Source of the DNA: Bacteroidota bacterium
GTDB taxonomy: Bacteria > Bacteroidota > Bacteroidia > NS11-12g > UBA9320
Reading direction: 5' to 3'
Assembly (NCBI GenBank): GCA_013359235.1
Contig: JABWCE010000004.1
Location: 106,555 to 170,554 of the forward strand
Length of the DNA stretch: 64,000 nt
Both the position numbers and the translations under genes were made by a program. Under the pieces are notes generated by a model. The model was given only the letters and a program-made list of their open reading frames with translations. It was not told the DNA's origin and made no database searches. Below, in pieces: positions 41,830 to 51,578 of the stretch. Every line of letters begins with the position of its first letter. Position 1 is the first letter of the stretch.

Positions 41830-42708
41830 ATGAGTTGGTTTAAAAGAGTTAAAGAAGGAATAGCAACCAAAACACAAGACAAAAAAGAAACACCTGATGG
41901 TCTTTGGCACCAGTGCCCAAAATGCAAAAAACCTGTATTGGCAAAAGACCTGATTAAAAATAGCTGGGTTTGTCCACATTGCGATTTTCACGAAAAAATT
42001 GGTTCAGAAGGATATTTTCGTATTATTTACGATGATGAAAAATATACTTTGATGTTTGATAATATTACATCTGCCGATCCATTAAAATTTGTAGATTCAA
42101 AACCTTACCCCGAAAAAATAAAGGATGCTATATTAAAAACCGGGCTTAACGATGCAGTAAGAGTTGCTGTTGGAAAATTGAACGGTAAAAAATTAGTTAC
42201 CGCCTGTATGGATTTTAAATTTATAGGTGGCTCAATGGGAAGTGTAGTTGGTGAAAAAATAGCAAGAGCTATAGACTATGCCAGAGAACACCATATTCCG
42301 CTACTTATAATTTCAAAATCAGGTGGGGCAAGAATGATGGAATCGTCATATTCACTAATGCAAATGGCTAAAACTTCAGCCAAACTTGCTTTGCTATCGC
42401 AAAGTAAAATTCCATTTATTTCATTAATGACTGACCCTACAACCGGTGGGGTAACTGCATCATTTGCCATGCTTGGCGATTTTAATATTGCCGAACCCGA
42501 GTCTTTAATAGGATTTGCCGGACCCAGAGTTATCAAAGAAACAATAGGTAAAGACCTTCCCAAAGGGTTTCAAAGAGCTGAGTTTCTGGTTGAAAAAGGT
42601 TTTTTAGATTATATAATTAATCGCAAAGAACTTAAACAAAACCTTTCAACACTTCTTTCAATTATATGGGACAAAAAAACTAAGAAAAAAGAAAGTGAAG
42701 AAGTATAA
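41830..42708 (+). CDS. accD: Acetyl-CoA carboxylase carboxyltransferase subunit beta
   Basis: Zinc ribbon CPKCKKPV..CPHCDF; SGGARMMESSYSLMQMAKTSA. Confidence 0.96.
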   Translation: MSWFKRVKEGIATKTQDKKETPDGLWHQCPKCKKPVLAKDLIKNSWVCPHCDFHEKIGSEGYFRIIYDDEKYTLMFDNITSADPLKFVDSKPYPEKIKDAILKTGLNDAVRVAVGKLNGKKLVTACMDFKFIGGSMGSVVGEKIARAIDYAREHHIPLLIISKSGGARMMESSYSLMQMAKTSAKLALLSQSKIPFISLMTDPTTGGVTASFAMLGDFNIAEPESLIGFAGPRVIKETIGKDLPKGFQRAEFLVEKGFLDYIINRKELKQNLSTLLSIIWDKKTKKKESEEV

Positions 42709-42757
42709 ATACAGAAATTAAAAAAACATTAGATTTGCAAAAATTTTATCAGAAAAT

Positions 42758-43135
42758 ATGGAATTCCCAAAAGAATTAAAATACACAAAAGAACATGAAT
42801 GGATAAAAGTAAACGGAGATGTAGCTACCATTGGTATTACTGAATTTGCACAATCAGAACTTGGCGACATTGTTTTTGTAGAAATTGAAACCGTTGGAGA
42901 GGTTCTAAACACACATGATGTATTTGGCACAGTTGAAGCAGTGAAAACAGTGTCAGACTTGTTTTTACCGGTAGGAGGTGAAATAATTGAAAAAAATCCC
43001 GAATTAGATACCAATCCTCAACTTGTAAACACCGACCCCTATGGTAACGGCTGGATGATAAAAGTGAAAATGAACAATAACGACGATATAAAAAACCTAC
43101 TTTCATCTGACGAATACGCTCAGATAGCAGGATAA
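42758..43135 (+). CDS. gcvH: Glycine cleavage system H protein
   Basis: FGTVEAVKTVSDLFLPVGGEIIEKN lipoyl-lysine motif. Confidence 0.96.
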   Translation: MEFPKELKYTKEHEWIKVNGDVATIGITEFAQSELGDIVFVEIETVGEVLNTHDVFGTVEAVKTVSDLFLPVGGEIIEKNPELDTNPQLVNTDPYGNGWMIKVKMNNNDDIKNLLSSDEYAQIAG

Positions 43136-43155
43136 TTTAATATCGTAAATTACAA

Positions 43156-43186
43156 TTTGCATTTAATTAAAATTATTTTAATTTTG
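43156..43186 (+). promoter_or_regulatory. Bacteroidetes-type promoter (TTTG - 19 bp - TAATTTTG) for rpmH
   Basis: TTTG 43156-43159, TAATTTTG 43179-43186, ATG 43214. Confidence 0.6.
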
Positions 43187-43213
43187 CAGTCCTTTTAAAA
43201 AATACATTTTCAG

Positions 43214-43372
43214 ATGAAACGTACTTTTCAACCATCGAACAGAAAAAGAAAAAACAAACACGGTTTCAGAACCCGTATGGCTACCAAAAACGGACGTAAA
43301 GTTTTGGCAGCCCGCAGAGCAAAAGGTCGTAAAAAGCTTACAGTTTCTGACGAAGCTCGTCATAAATATTAA
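43214..43372 (+). CDS. rpmH: 50S ribosomal protein L34 (absent from supplied ORF list)
   Basis: Hand translation [52 protein letters not shown]. Confidence 0.98.
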   Translation: MKRTFQPSNRKRKNKHGFRTRMATKNGRKVLAARRAKGRKKLTVSDEARHKY

Positions 43373-43394
43373 TAGTAGAAACTAAAGCCATACA

Positions 43395-43778
43395 ATGGCA
43401 GGTATTTACTCATTATCTAAAGGCGAAATTCTATCCAGCACCAAATTAATAGAAAAAATATTCAAAAGAGAGGGTGAAATGATATCTAAATTTCCCCTCT
43501 CTTTTATTTTTATTAAACATGATTTTGAAGAAAAAACAAAAGCTAAAATTTTGTTTTCTGTATCATCAAAAAAAATAAAAAAAGCCCATGACCGAAACCG
43601 TATAAAACGACTAATGAAGGAATGTTATCGCCTGTATAAACCTGAACTTTATAATAAAATAGATAGCAACAAATACATCTTTTGTATGAGTTACAACTCT
43701 CACAAGTTGTGTGAATTTGATGAAATAAACAAAAAATACAATATCTTGCTTAATGAATTTTATAAAAAAATTTCTTAA
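43395..43778 (+). CDS. rnpA: Ribonuclease P protein component
   Basis: [24 protein letters not shown]; directly after rpmH. Confidence 0.95.
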   Translation: MAGIYSLSKGEILSSTKLIEKIFKREGEMISKFPLSFIFIKHDFEEKTKAKILFSVSSKKIKKAHDRNRIKRLMKECYRLYKPELYNKIDSNKYIFCMSYNSHKLCEFDEINKKYNILLNEFYKKIS

Positions 43779-43992
43779 AATTCTTGCATACCCCTTGCTT
43801 ATACTTATCTGGTTTTATCAGAAATTTATTTCACCTTTATTGCCTTCATCGTGCCGCTACACTCCCACTTGCTCACAATACGCAAAAGAGGCACTTTACA
43901 AATATGGAATTTTAAAAGGTAGTTTTTTAGCTGCGAAGAGAATACTTAGTTGTAATCCATGGGGAGGACATGGACACGACCCTGTTCCTTAA
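43753..43992 (+). CDS. yidD: Membrane protein insertion efficiency factor YidD
   Basis: [27 protein letters not shown]...[13 protein letters not shown]. Confidence 0.97.
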   Translation: MNFIKKFLKILAYPLLILIWFYQKFISPLLPSSCRYTPTCSQYAKEALYKYGILKGSFLAAKRILSCNPWGGHGHDPVP

Positions 43993-44024
43993 CTTTATTC
44001 TATAGTTTGCTAATTTTTTAATTG

Positions 44025-44762
44025 CTATTCAATCTTAAATTTTAAAGCAATTACCGAAACTAAAACATAACCTAAAATTGCAATAGAAATACCTTGAAAA
44101 CCAAATGAAATCAATGAAACAGCACCTATTAAAATAACTATCCACCGATATAGATTTTCTTTTATTGCAAAATTTTTAAACTTTAATGCAAGTAACGGAA
44201 TTTCTGAAACCATCAGCATACACAAAATAAAAATTAGAAATGTTACAAACCAGGGATTAATCATAAATGAAAGCATTCCGTTTTTTTCAACAAAAGGCAG
44301 CGATGCCACTATTAGCCCCGAACTTGGAACTGGTAAACCCAAAAACGAATCTGTTTGGCGACTATCAATATTGAATTTTGCTAAACGAATTGCCGAAAAC
44401 AACCCAATAAACAACCCAAATATCGAATAATCTCCCATAAAGCTATATGCAATGATTATAAATGAAGGAGCAACACCAAAACTTACTACATCGGCAAGAC
44501 TATCCAACTGTTTTCCCAACTCGGTATTTATTTTTAGAATTCTTGCAGCAAAGCCATCTAAAAAATCAAAAACAGAAGAAGCAAAAATAAAAAGTGAAGG
44601 CGAAACCAAAAGCCATTTACTCGATATAGAATTTTGATTTTGTAAAAAGTCGGGAATATTAAACGCCGCCACCCAACACGCAATCATACCACAAGCAAGG
44701 TTAGCAAGCGTTAAAATATTAGGTATCCAATTTTTTATAAACTTCATAATTTTACTTTGCAA
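44025..44762 (-). CDS. pssA: CDP-diacylglycerol--serine O-phosphatidyltransferase
   Basis: FDFLDGFAARILKINTELGKQLDSLADVVSFGVAPS CDP-alcohol phosphotransferase motif. Confidence 0.94.
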   Translation of the reverse strand: MQSKIMKFIKNWIPNILTLANLACGMIACWVAAFNIPDFLQNQNSISSKWLLVSPSLFIFASSVFDFLDGFAARILKINTELGKQLDSLADVVSFGVAPSFIIIAYSFMGDYSIFGLFIGLFSAIRLAKFNIDSRQTDSFLGLPVPSSGLIVASLPFVEKNGMLSFMINPWFVTFLIFILCMLMVSEIPLLALKFKNFAIKENLYRWIVILIGAVSLISFGFQGISIAILGYVLVSVIALKFKIE

Positions 44763-44910
44763 ATAAAAACTAATAAAACATGTATATAAAATTAAAAAAT
44801 GCTTAAATCAAATTTAGATTACAATACTAAAAATCATTTTATCTGATTTTATACTAAAATTGTCTAAGTAAAAATTTGCTATACTTTTTCATACAATAAT
44901 TTCGCACCTC

Positions 44911-47283
44911 ATGAAACCAAAATCCATTTTAATTTTAGTGTTTTTTGCCTTTTGGGCTAATATTTTAAAAGCACAATCATATACAATAAGCGGAAGAATA
45001 ACCGATGAAAAAACAGGTGAAGACTTAGCAGGTGCAACCGTTTTAGTAAAGGGCACATCAAACGGTGTAAGTTCAAATAACTATGGTTTTTATTCATTAA
45101 CTGTACCAAAGGGAAATATTACTTTGATAATTAGATATGTTGGATATTCGGAAATTGAAAAATTAATTTCTTTATCAAAAAACATTACTTTAAATGTAGA
45201 ACTTAATGAAAAATCAAAAGATATTGATGAGGTTGTAATAAGTGCCCAAATACAAGAATCAAAAACCGAAAACAAACAAATAAATGTTATGAAACTCGAT
45301 ATGCAATCAATAAAAAGAGTTCCTATGGTTTTTGGCGAAGTTGATATATTAAAAACTGTTACCATGCTACCCGGCATAGTAAGTGCCGGCGAGGGCAACT
45401 CTGGTTTTAGTGTTAGAGGTGGCACACAAGATCAAAATCTTATTTTGTTAGATGAAGCTACAGTTTACAACATTTCTCATCTGCTTGGTTTTTTTTCGGT
45501 TTTTAATGGCGATGCAATAAGAGATTTAGATGTTTACAAAGGCGGCATACCTCCTCAATACGGAGGAAGGCTATCTTCTTTAATAGATGTACGAATGAAA
45601 GAAGGCAATAACAAAAAATATACAGGCGCCGGTGGAATAGGTTTACTTTCGAGCAGGTTTACCTTCGAAGGTCCTATTATTAAAAATAAAGCCTCATTTA
45701 TTGTATCTGGCAGGCGTTCGTATGCTGATATTTTCTTGCCTCTTTCAAAAGTAGAAGGTGCAAAAAACAGCAAATTGTACTTTTATGATTTTAATGCAAA
45801 AATTAATTATAAAATAAGTGATAAAGACAAACTTTTTATTTCGGGGTATTTTGGCAGAGACAAATTTGAATTTTCGGGATTGTTTGGAAATAGCTGGGGA
45901 AATAAAACAGCTACCGTAAGATGGAACCATTTGTTTAACAAAAAACTTTTTTGCAACCAAACATTTATTTTTAGCGATTTTGATTATTACTTCAGTTTCA
46001 ATTTTTCTGAAGCAAGCAATTTAGAATTTTTGCAAGGTATAAGAGATTACAGCTATAAAACAGATTTTTCGTGGTATTACAATCCTGCAAACAAATTAAA
46101 CTTTGGCGGAATAATAACACATCACAATTTTAATCCAGGTGAAATAAGACCAATAACTTCTGAATCATTTTTAAAAAGTGATATTATTATGGATAGACGC
46201 AAAGCTCTTGAAAGTGCAATTTATGGAGAACATGAACATAAATTTAATACACGATTTAAAATAAGATACGGGGTTCGATATTCAATTTTTAACAACCTGG
46301 GCAGTAGCAAAGAGTATGCATTCAGCTATGATAGTATTGGGGCTCCTCCTATTGTTAATGATACATTTACATATAAGAAAAATTCAATTTACAATACTTA
46401 TGGCGGTTTAGAACCACGCATGAGTGCAAGTTATAATTTTACTAAAAATGATGCATTAAAATTTTCATACAACAGAACTCTTCAATATTTGCAACAGGCT
46501 TCAAATACAGGCTTTGCTTTGCCAACCGACCAATGGATACCTGCAAATATTAATATAAAACCACAGGTTTCTGACCAGTTTGCAATTGGTTTTTTTAAAA
46601 ACTTTGATTTAGGGCTTGAAACTTCAGTTGAAGTATATTATAAATGGATGAAAAACCAAGTAGATTTTAGAGACAATGCTGCACTTTTTTTAAATGATTA
46701 TGTATATGGCGAATTGCTCACAGGCACAGGCTGGAGTTATGGTTCAGAGTTTTTTATAAAAAAAACAAAAGGTAATTTTAAAGGTTTTATAAGTTATACT
46801 TTATCGCGGTCTATGAGAAAAATAAATGGTATTAACCAAAACAAAGCATATCCTACAAATACCGACCGTACTCATAATCTCACAGTAAATTCAACTTATG
46901 AAATAAATAAATTATGGGATTTAAACCTCAATTTTGTTTTTATAACGGGCAATCCGGTAACTTTGCCACAAGGCAGATGGGAGTTTGATGGTAAACTTAT
47001 ACCTTTCTATGGTCCTCGAAATTCACAGCGTTTTCCGGCATATCACAGGATGGATATTGGTGTAAACTATTATCCTAAAAAACTTATATTTAAAAAATTT
47101 GAAAATTCGTGGAACCTCTCAGTGTACAACCTTTATGGCAGAAAAAATCCTTATGCTATACTTACAGGAACAAGAAAAATTAAAGACGAAAACAATAAAG
47201 AAATAGATACCGGTATTCCGATTACAGAAAAGTTTGCATTATTCAGATGGGTGCCATCAGTTACTTGGAATTTTAAATTTTAA
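44911..47283 (+). CDS. TonB-dependent receptor with carboxypeptidase-like regulatory domain
   Basis: SGRITDEKTGEDLAGATVLVKGTSNG; FSVRGGTQDQNLILLDEATVYNISHLLG plug; C-terminal barrel. Confidence 0.92.
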   Translation: MKPKSILILVFFAFWANILKAQSYTISGRITDEKTGEDLAGATVLVKGTSNGVSSNNYGFYSLTVPKGNITLIIRYVGYSEIEKLISLSKNITLNVELNEKSKDIDEVVISAQIQESKTENKQINVMKLDMQSIKRVPMVFGEVDILKTVTMLPGIVSAGEGNSGFSVRGGTQDQNLILLDEATVYNISHLLGFFSVFNGDAIRDLDVYKGGIPPQYGGRLSSLIDVRMKEGNNKKYTGAGGIGLLSSRFTFEGPIIKNKASFIVSGRRSYADIFLPLSKVEGAKNSKLYFYDFNAKINYKISDKDKLFISGYFGRDKFEFSGLFGNSWGNKTATVRWNHLFNKKLFCNQTFIFSDFDYYFSFNFSEASNLEFLQGIRDYSYKTDFSWYYNPANKLNFGGIITHHNFNPGEIRPITSESFLKSDIIMDRRKALESAIYGEHEHKFNTRFKIRYGVRYSIFNNLGSSKEYAFSYDSIGAPPIVNDTFTYKKNSIYNTYGGLEPRMSASYNFTKNDALKFSYNRTLQYLQQASNTGFALPTDQWIPANINIKPQVSDQFAIGFFKNFDLGLETSVEVYYKWMKNQVDFRDNAALFLNDYVYGELLTGTGWSYGSEFFIKKTKGNFKGFISYTLSRSMRKINGINQNKAYPTNTDRTHNLTVNSTYEINKLWDLNLNFVFITGNPVTLPQGRWEFDGKLIPFYGPRNSQRFPAYHRMDIGVNYYPKKLIFKKFENSWNLSVYNLYGRKNPYAILTGTRKIKDENNKEIDTGIPITEKFALFRWVPSVTWNFKF

Positions 47284-47295
47284 TAATTAAAAAAA

Positions 47296-48096
47296 ATGAA
47301 AAAAATAAAAACACAAATCATATTAAGCATATCAATTTTAATAATATTAGGCTCATGCCGCGAAGAAGTAATATTAGACCTTAATACAGTAGGACCAATA
47401 CCTGTTATCGAAGCAAAAATCAGCAATGACAGCATACCTTTTAAAGTACGTGTTCGTACCACTGCTGATTATTATTCAATATCATTACCAGTTGTAAATG
47501 ATGCTTTGGTGATAATTGAAGGAAATGGTTACAGTGATACATTAGTTTACGATACAGCAGGTTTTTACATTTCAAAAACCATACACCCATGTAAAGTAGG
47601 CTTTAGTTATACTTTGAAAGTAACACACAAAGGAAAAGTCTATCAAGCAACAGAAACCTGTCGCCCACAGGCACCAGTTGACTCGGTAAAAGCAATATAT
47701 TACCCCAAAAGAGGTTTTTTGCCGGCAGGCTATTATATCTGGGAATGGGTTTTTGAAAAACCAGGCAGAGGCGATTGTTATAAATGGGATATTTATCAAA
47801 ATGATACTTTAATTAATAAAGATTTTTATTTGATGAATGAAGACGCATGGGTTGATGGCACATACATTGGCAATGATTTTCCATTCCCATTTCGCTATGG
47901 CGATTCTATAATTTTTGAACAATGGGCTATTTCAAAACAATATTATCTGTATTTAAACTCAATACAAGAACAAGCAGGCAGAGATGGCAGTCCATTTTCT
48001 TCGCCACCATCAAATATTGGCGGAAATATTAGCGGCGGGGCTTTTGGCTATTTTTCGGTAAATAATATTATTAGAAAAGCATTAAAAATTAAATAA
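47296..48096 (+). CDS. DUF4249-family lipoprotein
   Basis: Lipobox ILGSC; located immediately after the TonB receptor, VIEAKISNDSIPFKVRV..TADYYS. Confidence 0.82.
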   Translation: MKKIKTQIILSISILIILGSCREEVILDLNTVGPIPVIEAKISNDSIPFKVRVRTTADYYSISLPVVNDALVIIEGNGYSDTLVYDTAGFYISKTIHPCKVGFSYTLKVTHKGKVYQATETCRPQAPVDSVKAIYYPKRGFLPAGYYIWEWVFEKPGRGDCYKWDIYQNDTLINKDFYLMNEDAWVDGTYIGNDFPFPFRYGDSIIFEQWAISKQYYLYLNSIQEQAGRDGSPFSSPPSNIGGNISGGAFGYFSVNNIIRKALKIK

Positions 48097-48103
48097 AGCT
48101 GCA

Positions 48104-49351
48104 TTGATTTCAAGAGTTCTGATATTATTATTTTTTACTTCGCTTTTACTGCTTATAGATTTTTATGTTTTCAGCGGTTTTAAAACTCTTATAAGTAACA
48201 GCAATAATGGAACTCAAAAGTTTTTAAAAAATATATATTGGCTTGTAAGTGCTGTAAATATTGCTCTCATTATAATTTTTAATATTTTAACACCTCAAAA
48301 GTTTTGGACATTAAGAGCTGTAATAATGACATTTATAGTAGCTCAATATCTGGGAAAATTTATTTGGCTTTGCTTTTTGTTTATTGACGATTTTATACGT
48401 TTTATAAAACTTATAGTTTCATATTTCACTGTTGAAAAAACATCAAGCACAGGAGGAATCAGCCGTTCTGATTTTTTGGTAAAAGCAGGTGCAATTGCCG
48501 GTTCAGGGCTTATAGCTTCATTGGGTTGGGGCATTGCACGAGGTGCATATAATTATAAAATACACAGAAAAACTATTCATCTTAAAAATCTTCCAAATTC
48601 ATTTGATGGTATAAAAATAGTTCAGATTAGCGATATTCATTCCGGTTCATTTTGGAATAAAGAAGCGGTTGAACGAGGTGTAAAAATGGCAATAGACCAA
48701 AATCCTGATATTGTATTTTTTACAGGTGATTTAGTAAACAACGAAGCAAAAGAAATGGAACCGTGGATAGATACTTTTGCTAAAATACAAGCTCCGATGG
48801 GTGTTTTCAGCATTTTCGGAAATCACGATTATGGTGATTATGTGTTTTGGAACAGTATAGATGAAAAAACAAAAAACATCGAATATTTGAAAAATATTCA
48901 TAAAAAACTCGGTTGGAATCTATTGCTAAATCAAAATGTAAAACTCACAAAAAACGAAGAATCTATTGGAATTATTGGCGTTGAAAATTGGAGCAATAGA
49001 GGTAGATTTAAAAAATACGGCAATATGGAATTGGCAACAAATGATATGGGCAATGTAGCTGTAAAACTGCTCCTTTCACACGACCCAAGCCATTGGCGTG
49101 GCGAAATTCTCAAAAAATATCCTGATATTGATATAATGTTTGCAGGGCATACACACGGAATGCAGTTTGGCGTTGAATTAGGTAAATACAAGTGGAGCCC
49201 TGTAAAATACATGTATCCCGAATGGGCAGATTTACACCAAAGTGGAAATCAATTTCTTTATGTAAACCGAGGTTTTGGTTTTATAGGCTACCCGGGCAGG
49301 TTTGGTATTTTACCCGAAATTACTTTAATAGAATTGAAAAGAAAATCGTAA
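48104..49351 (+). CDS. Membrane-anchored metallophosphoesterase (YaeI/YkuE type)
   Basis: IVQISDIHSGSFW, FFTGDLVNNEA, IFGNHDYGDY, MFAGHTHGMQFG. Confidence 0.93.
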   Translation: MISRVLILLFFTSLLLLIDFYVFSGFKTLISNSNNGTQKFLKNIYWLVSAVNIALIIIFNILTPQKFWTLRAVIMTFIVAQYLGKFIWLCFLFIDDFIRFIKLIVSYFTVEKTSSTGGISRSDFLVKAGAIAGSGLIASLGWGIARGAYNYKIHRKTIHLKNLPNSFDGIKIVQISDIHSGSFWNKEAVERGVKMAIDQNPDIVFFTGDLVNNEAKEMEPWIDTFAKIQAPMGVFSIFGNHDYGDYVFWNSIDEKTKNIEYLKNIHKKLGWNLLLNQNVKLTKNEESIGIIGVENWSNRGRFKKYGNMELATNDMGNVAVKLLLSHDPSHWRGEILKKYPDIDIMFAGHTHGMQFGVELGKYKWSPVKYMYPEWADLHQSGNQFLYVNRGFGFIGYPGRFGILPEITLIELKRKS

Positions 49352-49356
49352 AGTTT

Positions 49357-49782
49357 TTACAATTTCCATTCAGCAAAGGTTTCATCTGTTTCAAAAATCT
49401 TTAACCCACTAAGAACAACGCCTTGAGGTAGTTTGTTTTTAAGTTTTTTTCTTATATATACCAATAAATTTTCTAAAGTAGGTTCTGCATCCCAAACTAT
49501 CAAATTTCCATGATTTGAAAACTCCGGATTTGTTTTCAAATAATTTTTTGATAATAAAAGTTTATGGTCGAAATTTGAAATAATCTCAGCTTTTATAATT
49601 TCTTTCAATTCTTCAAAATTTACTATATAACCTGGCGATTTTACATATTTTTCAATATCGTGTTTTGACGAAAATGTTACATGCAACTTATATGAATGAC
49701 CATGAATATATTGACAAACACCGGGAAAATTGTCAATTGCATGAGCCATTTCAAAATGGAAAATTTTAGTTAAACTAATCAT
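49357..49782 (-). CDS. queD: 6-carboxytetrahydropterin synthase / 6-pyruvoyl-tetrahydropterin synthase family
   Basis: FEMAHAIDNFPGVCQYIHGHSYKLHV; ATGA overlap with the norB-like stop codon. Confidence 0.88.
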   Translation of the reverse strand: MISLTKIFHFEMAHAIDNFPGVCQYIHGHSYKLHVTFSSKHDIEKYVKSPGYIVNFEELKEIIKAEIISNFDHKLLLSKNYLKTNPEFSNHGNLIVWDAEPTLENLLVYIRKKLKNKLPQGVVLSGLKIFETDETFAEWKL

Positions 49783-51152
49783 AATTCCGTTTTTTCAATT
49801 TGCTTACCTTCGGTATTCAAAATACAGAGGACCTGATTTTTTACAAGTGGATAAATAACCATAATAAGCCCTGTAGCAAGTACAGTACCTGCAATCAGAA
49901 ATGAATAAAAATAAGGTTTAAGCATTTCTTTCATTTCTGCAAAAGGTATTTGCTCTGTGCTCATTTGCCATTTTGACTTTAAAATACCGGCTATTATAAG
50001 CGAAATCCAAAATATAAATAGTGAAAAATTTGCAATCCAATAGCCAGATTTCATAAGTTTTTTATATGGTTCAAAACTAATACACGAATTGCTCAATGTT
50101 TCGTAAGCTATTGCTAAAAGCAGCATGGTGTTTATACCTATTGTGGTTCCCATTGTATGAGCTACGGTAATATGAGTACCATGTGTATAAAGATTTATTG
50201 CAGGAATTGACATCATAATTGCAAGCAAAAGGTTTAAAAAAATCCAAACATCGGCTGCTGCAAGAAACCTATAAGAAGAGCGGTAAAAATTCTTTTTTGC
50301 TTCTGATAATGTAGAATTCCATTTGTATATAATTCGTCCAATAATGAACAATTCGGTCATACTCACAAGATAACTGATATGTTTAATAAAATTATGGGTT
50401 GGTAATACATAAATATGATGCCCCCAGTTAAACATCAAATTAAACAAACCTGTAAAATACAAAGCAAAAGCAATATTAGAGCGGGCATAAGCCTTATTCC
50501 CGCTTATTTTATCCATTAAATAAATGCTGCAACCATAAATCAACATATTCCACGAACCAACCATTGAACCGTAAGATTTCCATTGTATTGTCATATCATT
50601 TACAACATTGTTTCTAAAATATGGGAATATCCAAAGATATGATTCTAAAAAAGTGAAAAGAAAAAATACTGTTCCTGTAAACCACATCCAAACATATACC
50701 GGATGATGTTTTATAGTTTTTATAGTTTTAATAAAATTTATAATAAACAATACCCAACCTAAAACAATAGGTAAAGCCAGCAATGGAGGGAACTCCCAAT
50801 ACTCTCTACCCCCAAAAACACCAAAGAAATATGAAATGAGAATAGCAATAAATGTAAATACAAAAAGTATAAGTTGAATTTTTATTAAGATTGATGAGTA
50901 TATTTTTTTTTGAGTATATTCAAGAATATAAGTCCAGGTACCTCCTACTGCCGTAATTATTATCCAGAAAATAACAGACGAAACATGCAATGGTCTTACT
51001 TTTTCGAATGATAAATATTCTTTAAAAAGACCCGGTATTATGTATTGAAAGGCTCCTACAATGCCAAATAGCAGCCCAAAAACTACCAGAAACAAACCTG
51101 ATAATATAAAGAGTTTTGGTGTTGTGATTTTTTCAGTATTCAATTGTTCCAT
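49779..51152 (-). CDS. NorB-like haem-copper oxidase superfamily subunit (divergent)
   Basis: 12-TM protein; RPLHVSSVIFW, FNWGHHIYVLP, YTHGTHITVAHTMGTTIG resemble NorB/cbb3 subunit I; paired with a NorC-like cytochrome. Confidence 0.85.
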   Translation of the reverse strand: MEQLNTEKITTPKLFILSGLFLVVFGLLFGIVGAFQYIIPGLFKEYLSFEKVRPLHVSSVIFWIIITAVGGTWTYILEYTQKKIYSSILIKIQLILFVFTFIAILISYFFGVFGGREYWEFPPLLALPIVLGWVLFIINFIKTIKTIKHHPVYVWMWFTGTVFFLFTFLESYLWIFPYFRNNVVNDMTIQWKSYGSMVGSWNMLIYGCSIYLMDKISGNKAYARSNIAFALYFTGLFNLMFNWGHHIYVLPTHNFIKHISYLVSMTELFIIGRIIYKWNSTLSEAKKNFYRSSYRFLAAADVWIFLNLLLAIMMSIPAINLYTHGTHITVAHTMGTTIGINTMLLLAIAYETLSNSCISFEPYKKLMKSGYWIANFSLFIFWISLIIAGILKSKWQMSTEQIPFAEMKEMLKPYFYSFLIAGTVLATGLIMVIYPLVKNQVLCILNTEGKQIEKTEL

Positions 51153-51534
51153 CCTTGTTTATTTTATATGTACGTGGGTCGGCTTTACCGCTTTTATCCA
51201 TCATTTCAAGAAATGCTAAGAGTGATTTTATTTCGTCTTCACTAAAATTAAACTTTGGCATTATCTGCGTTCCTGATTGTAAAAAAGCTGCTATATATTC
51301 AGGTCCTCTTTTTGAATATACATTTGTGAGGTCAGGTCCTAAGTAGCCTCCAAGTCCATATACCTGATGACATGCATTACAATTGTATTTTTGCCACAAA
51401 TCCATACCTTTTACACATTGTTCTGAAATTTTTCGTTGCTTATACGGCAAAAATGTGTACAGATACACAGAATACGATAGAAAAGCAATCGTCAGAAAAA
51501 TAATCAAAACAAGTTTTTGTTTTTCCGATAGCAT
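51133..51534 (-). CDS. NorC-like membrane-anchored monohaem cytochrome c
   Basis: N-terminal TM, WQKYNCNACHQVYGLGGYLGPDLTNVYSKRG (CxxCH) and IMPKF Met ligand; overlaps norB-like ORF. Confidence 0.9.
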   Translation of the reverse strand: MLSEKQKLVLIIFLTIAFLSYSVYLYTFLPYKQRKISEQCVKGMDLWQKYNCNACHQVYGLGGYLGPDLTNVYSKRGPEYIAAFLQSGTQIMPKFNFSEDEIKSLLAFLEMMDKSGKADPRTYKINKDGTIEY

Positions 51535-51578
51535 TTAATAAAAATAATAAAGGACAAAATTATCCTGATTTATTAATT

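Noticed and set aside
45090-45960. Minus-strand ORFs of 71-111 aa
   Set aside because: Antisense to the TonB receptor plug and barrel.
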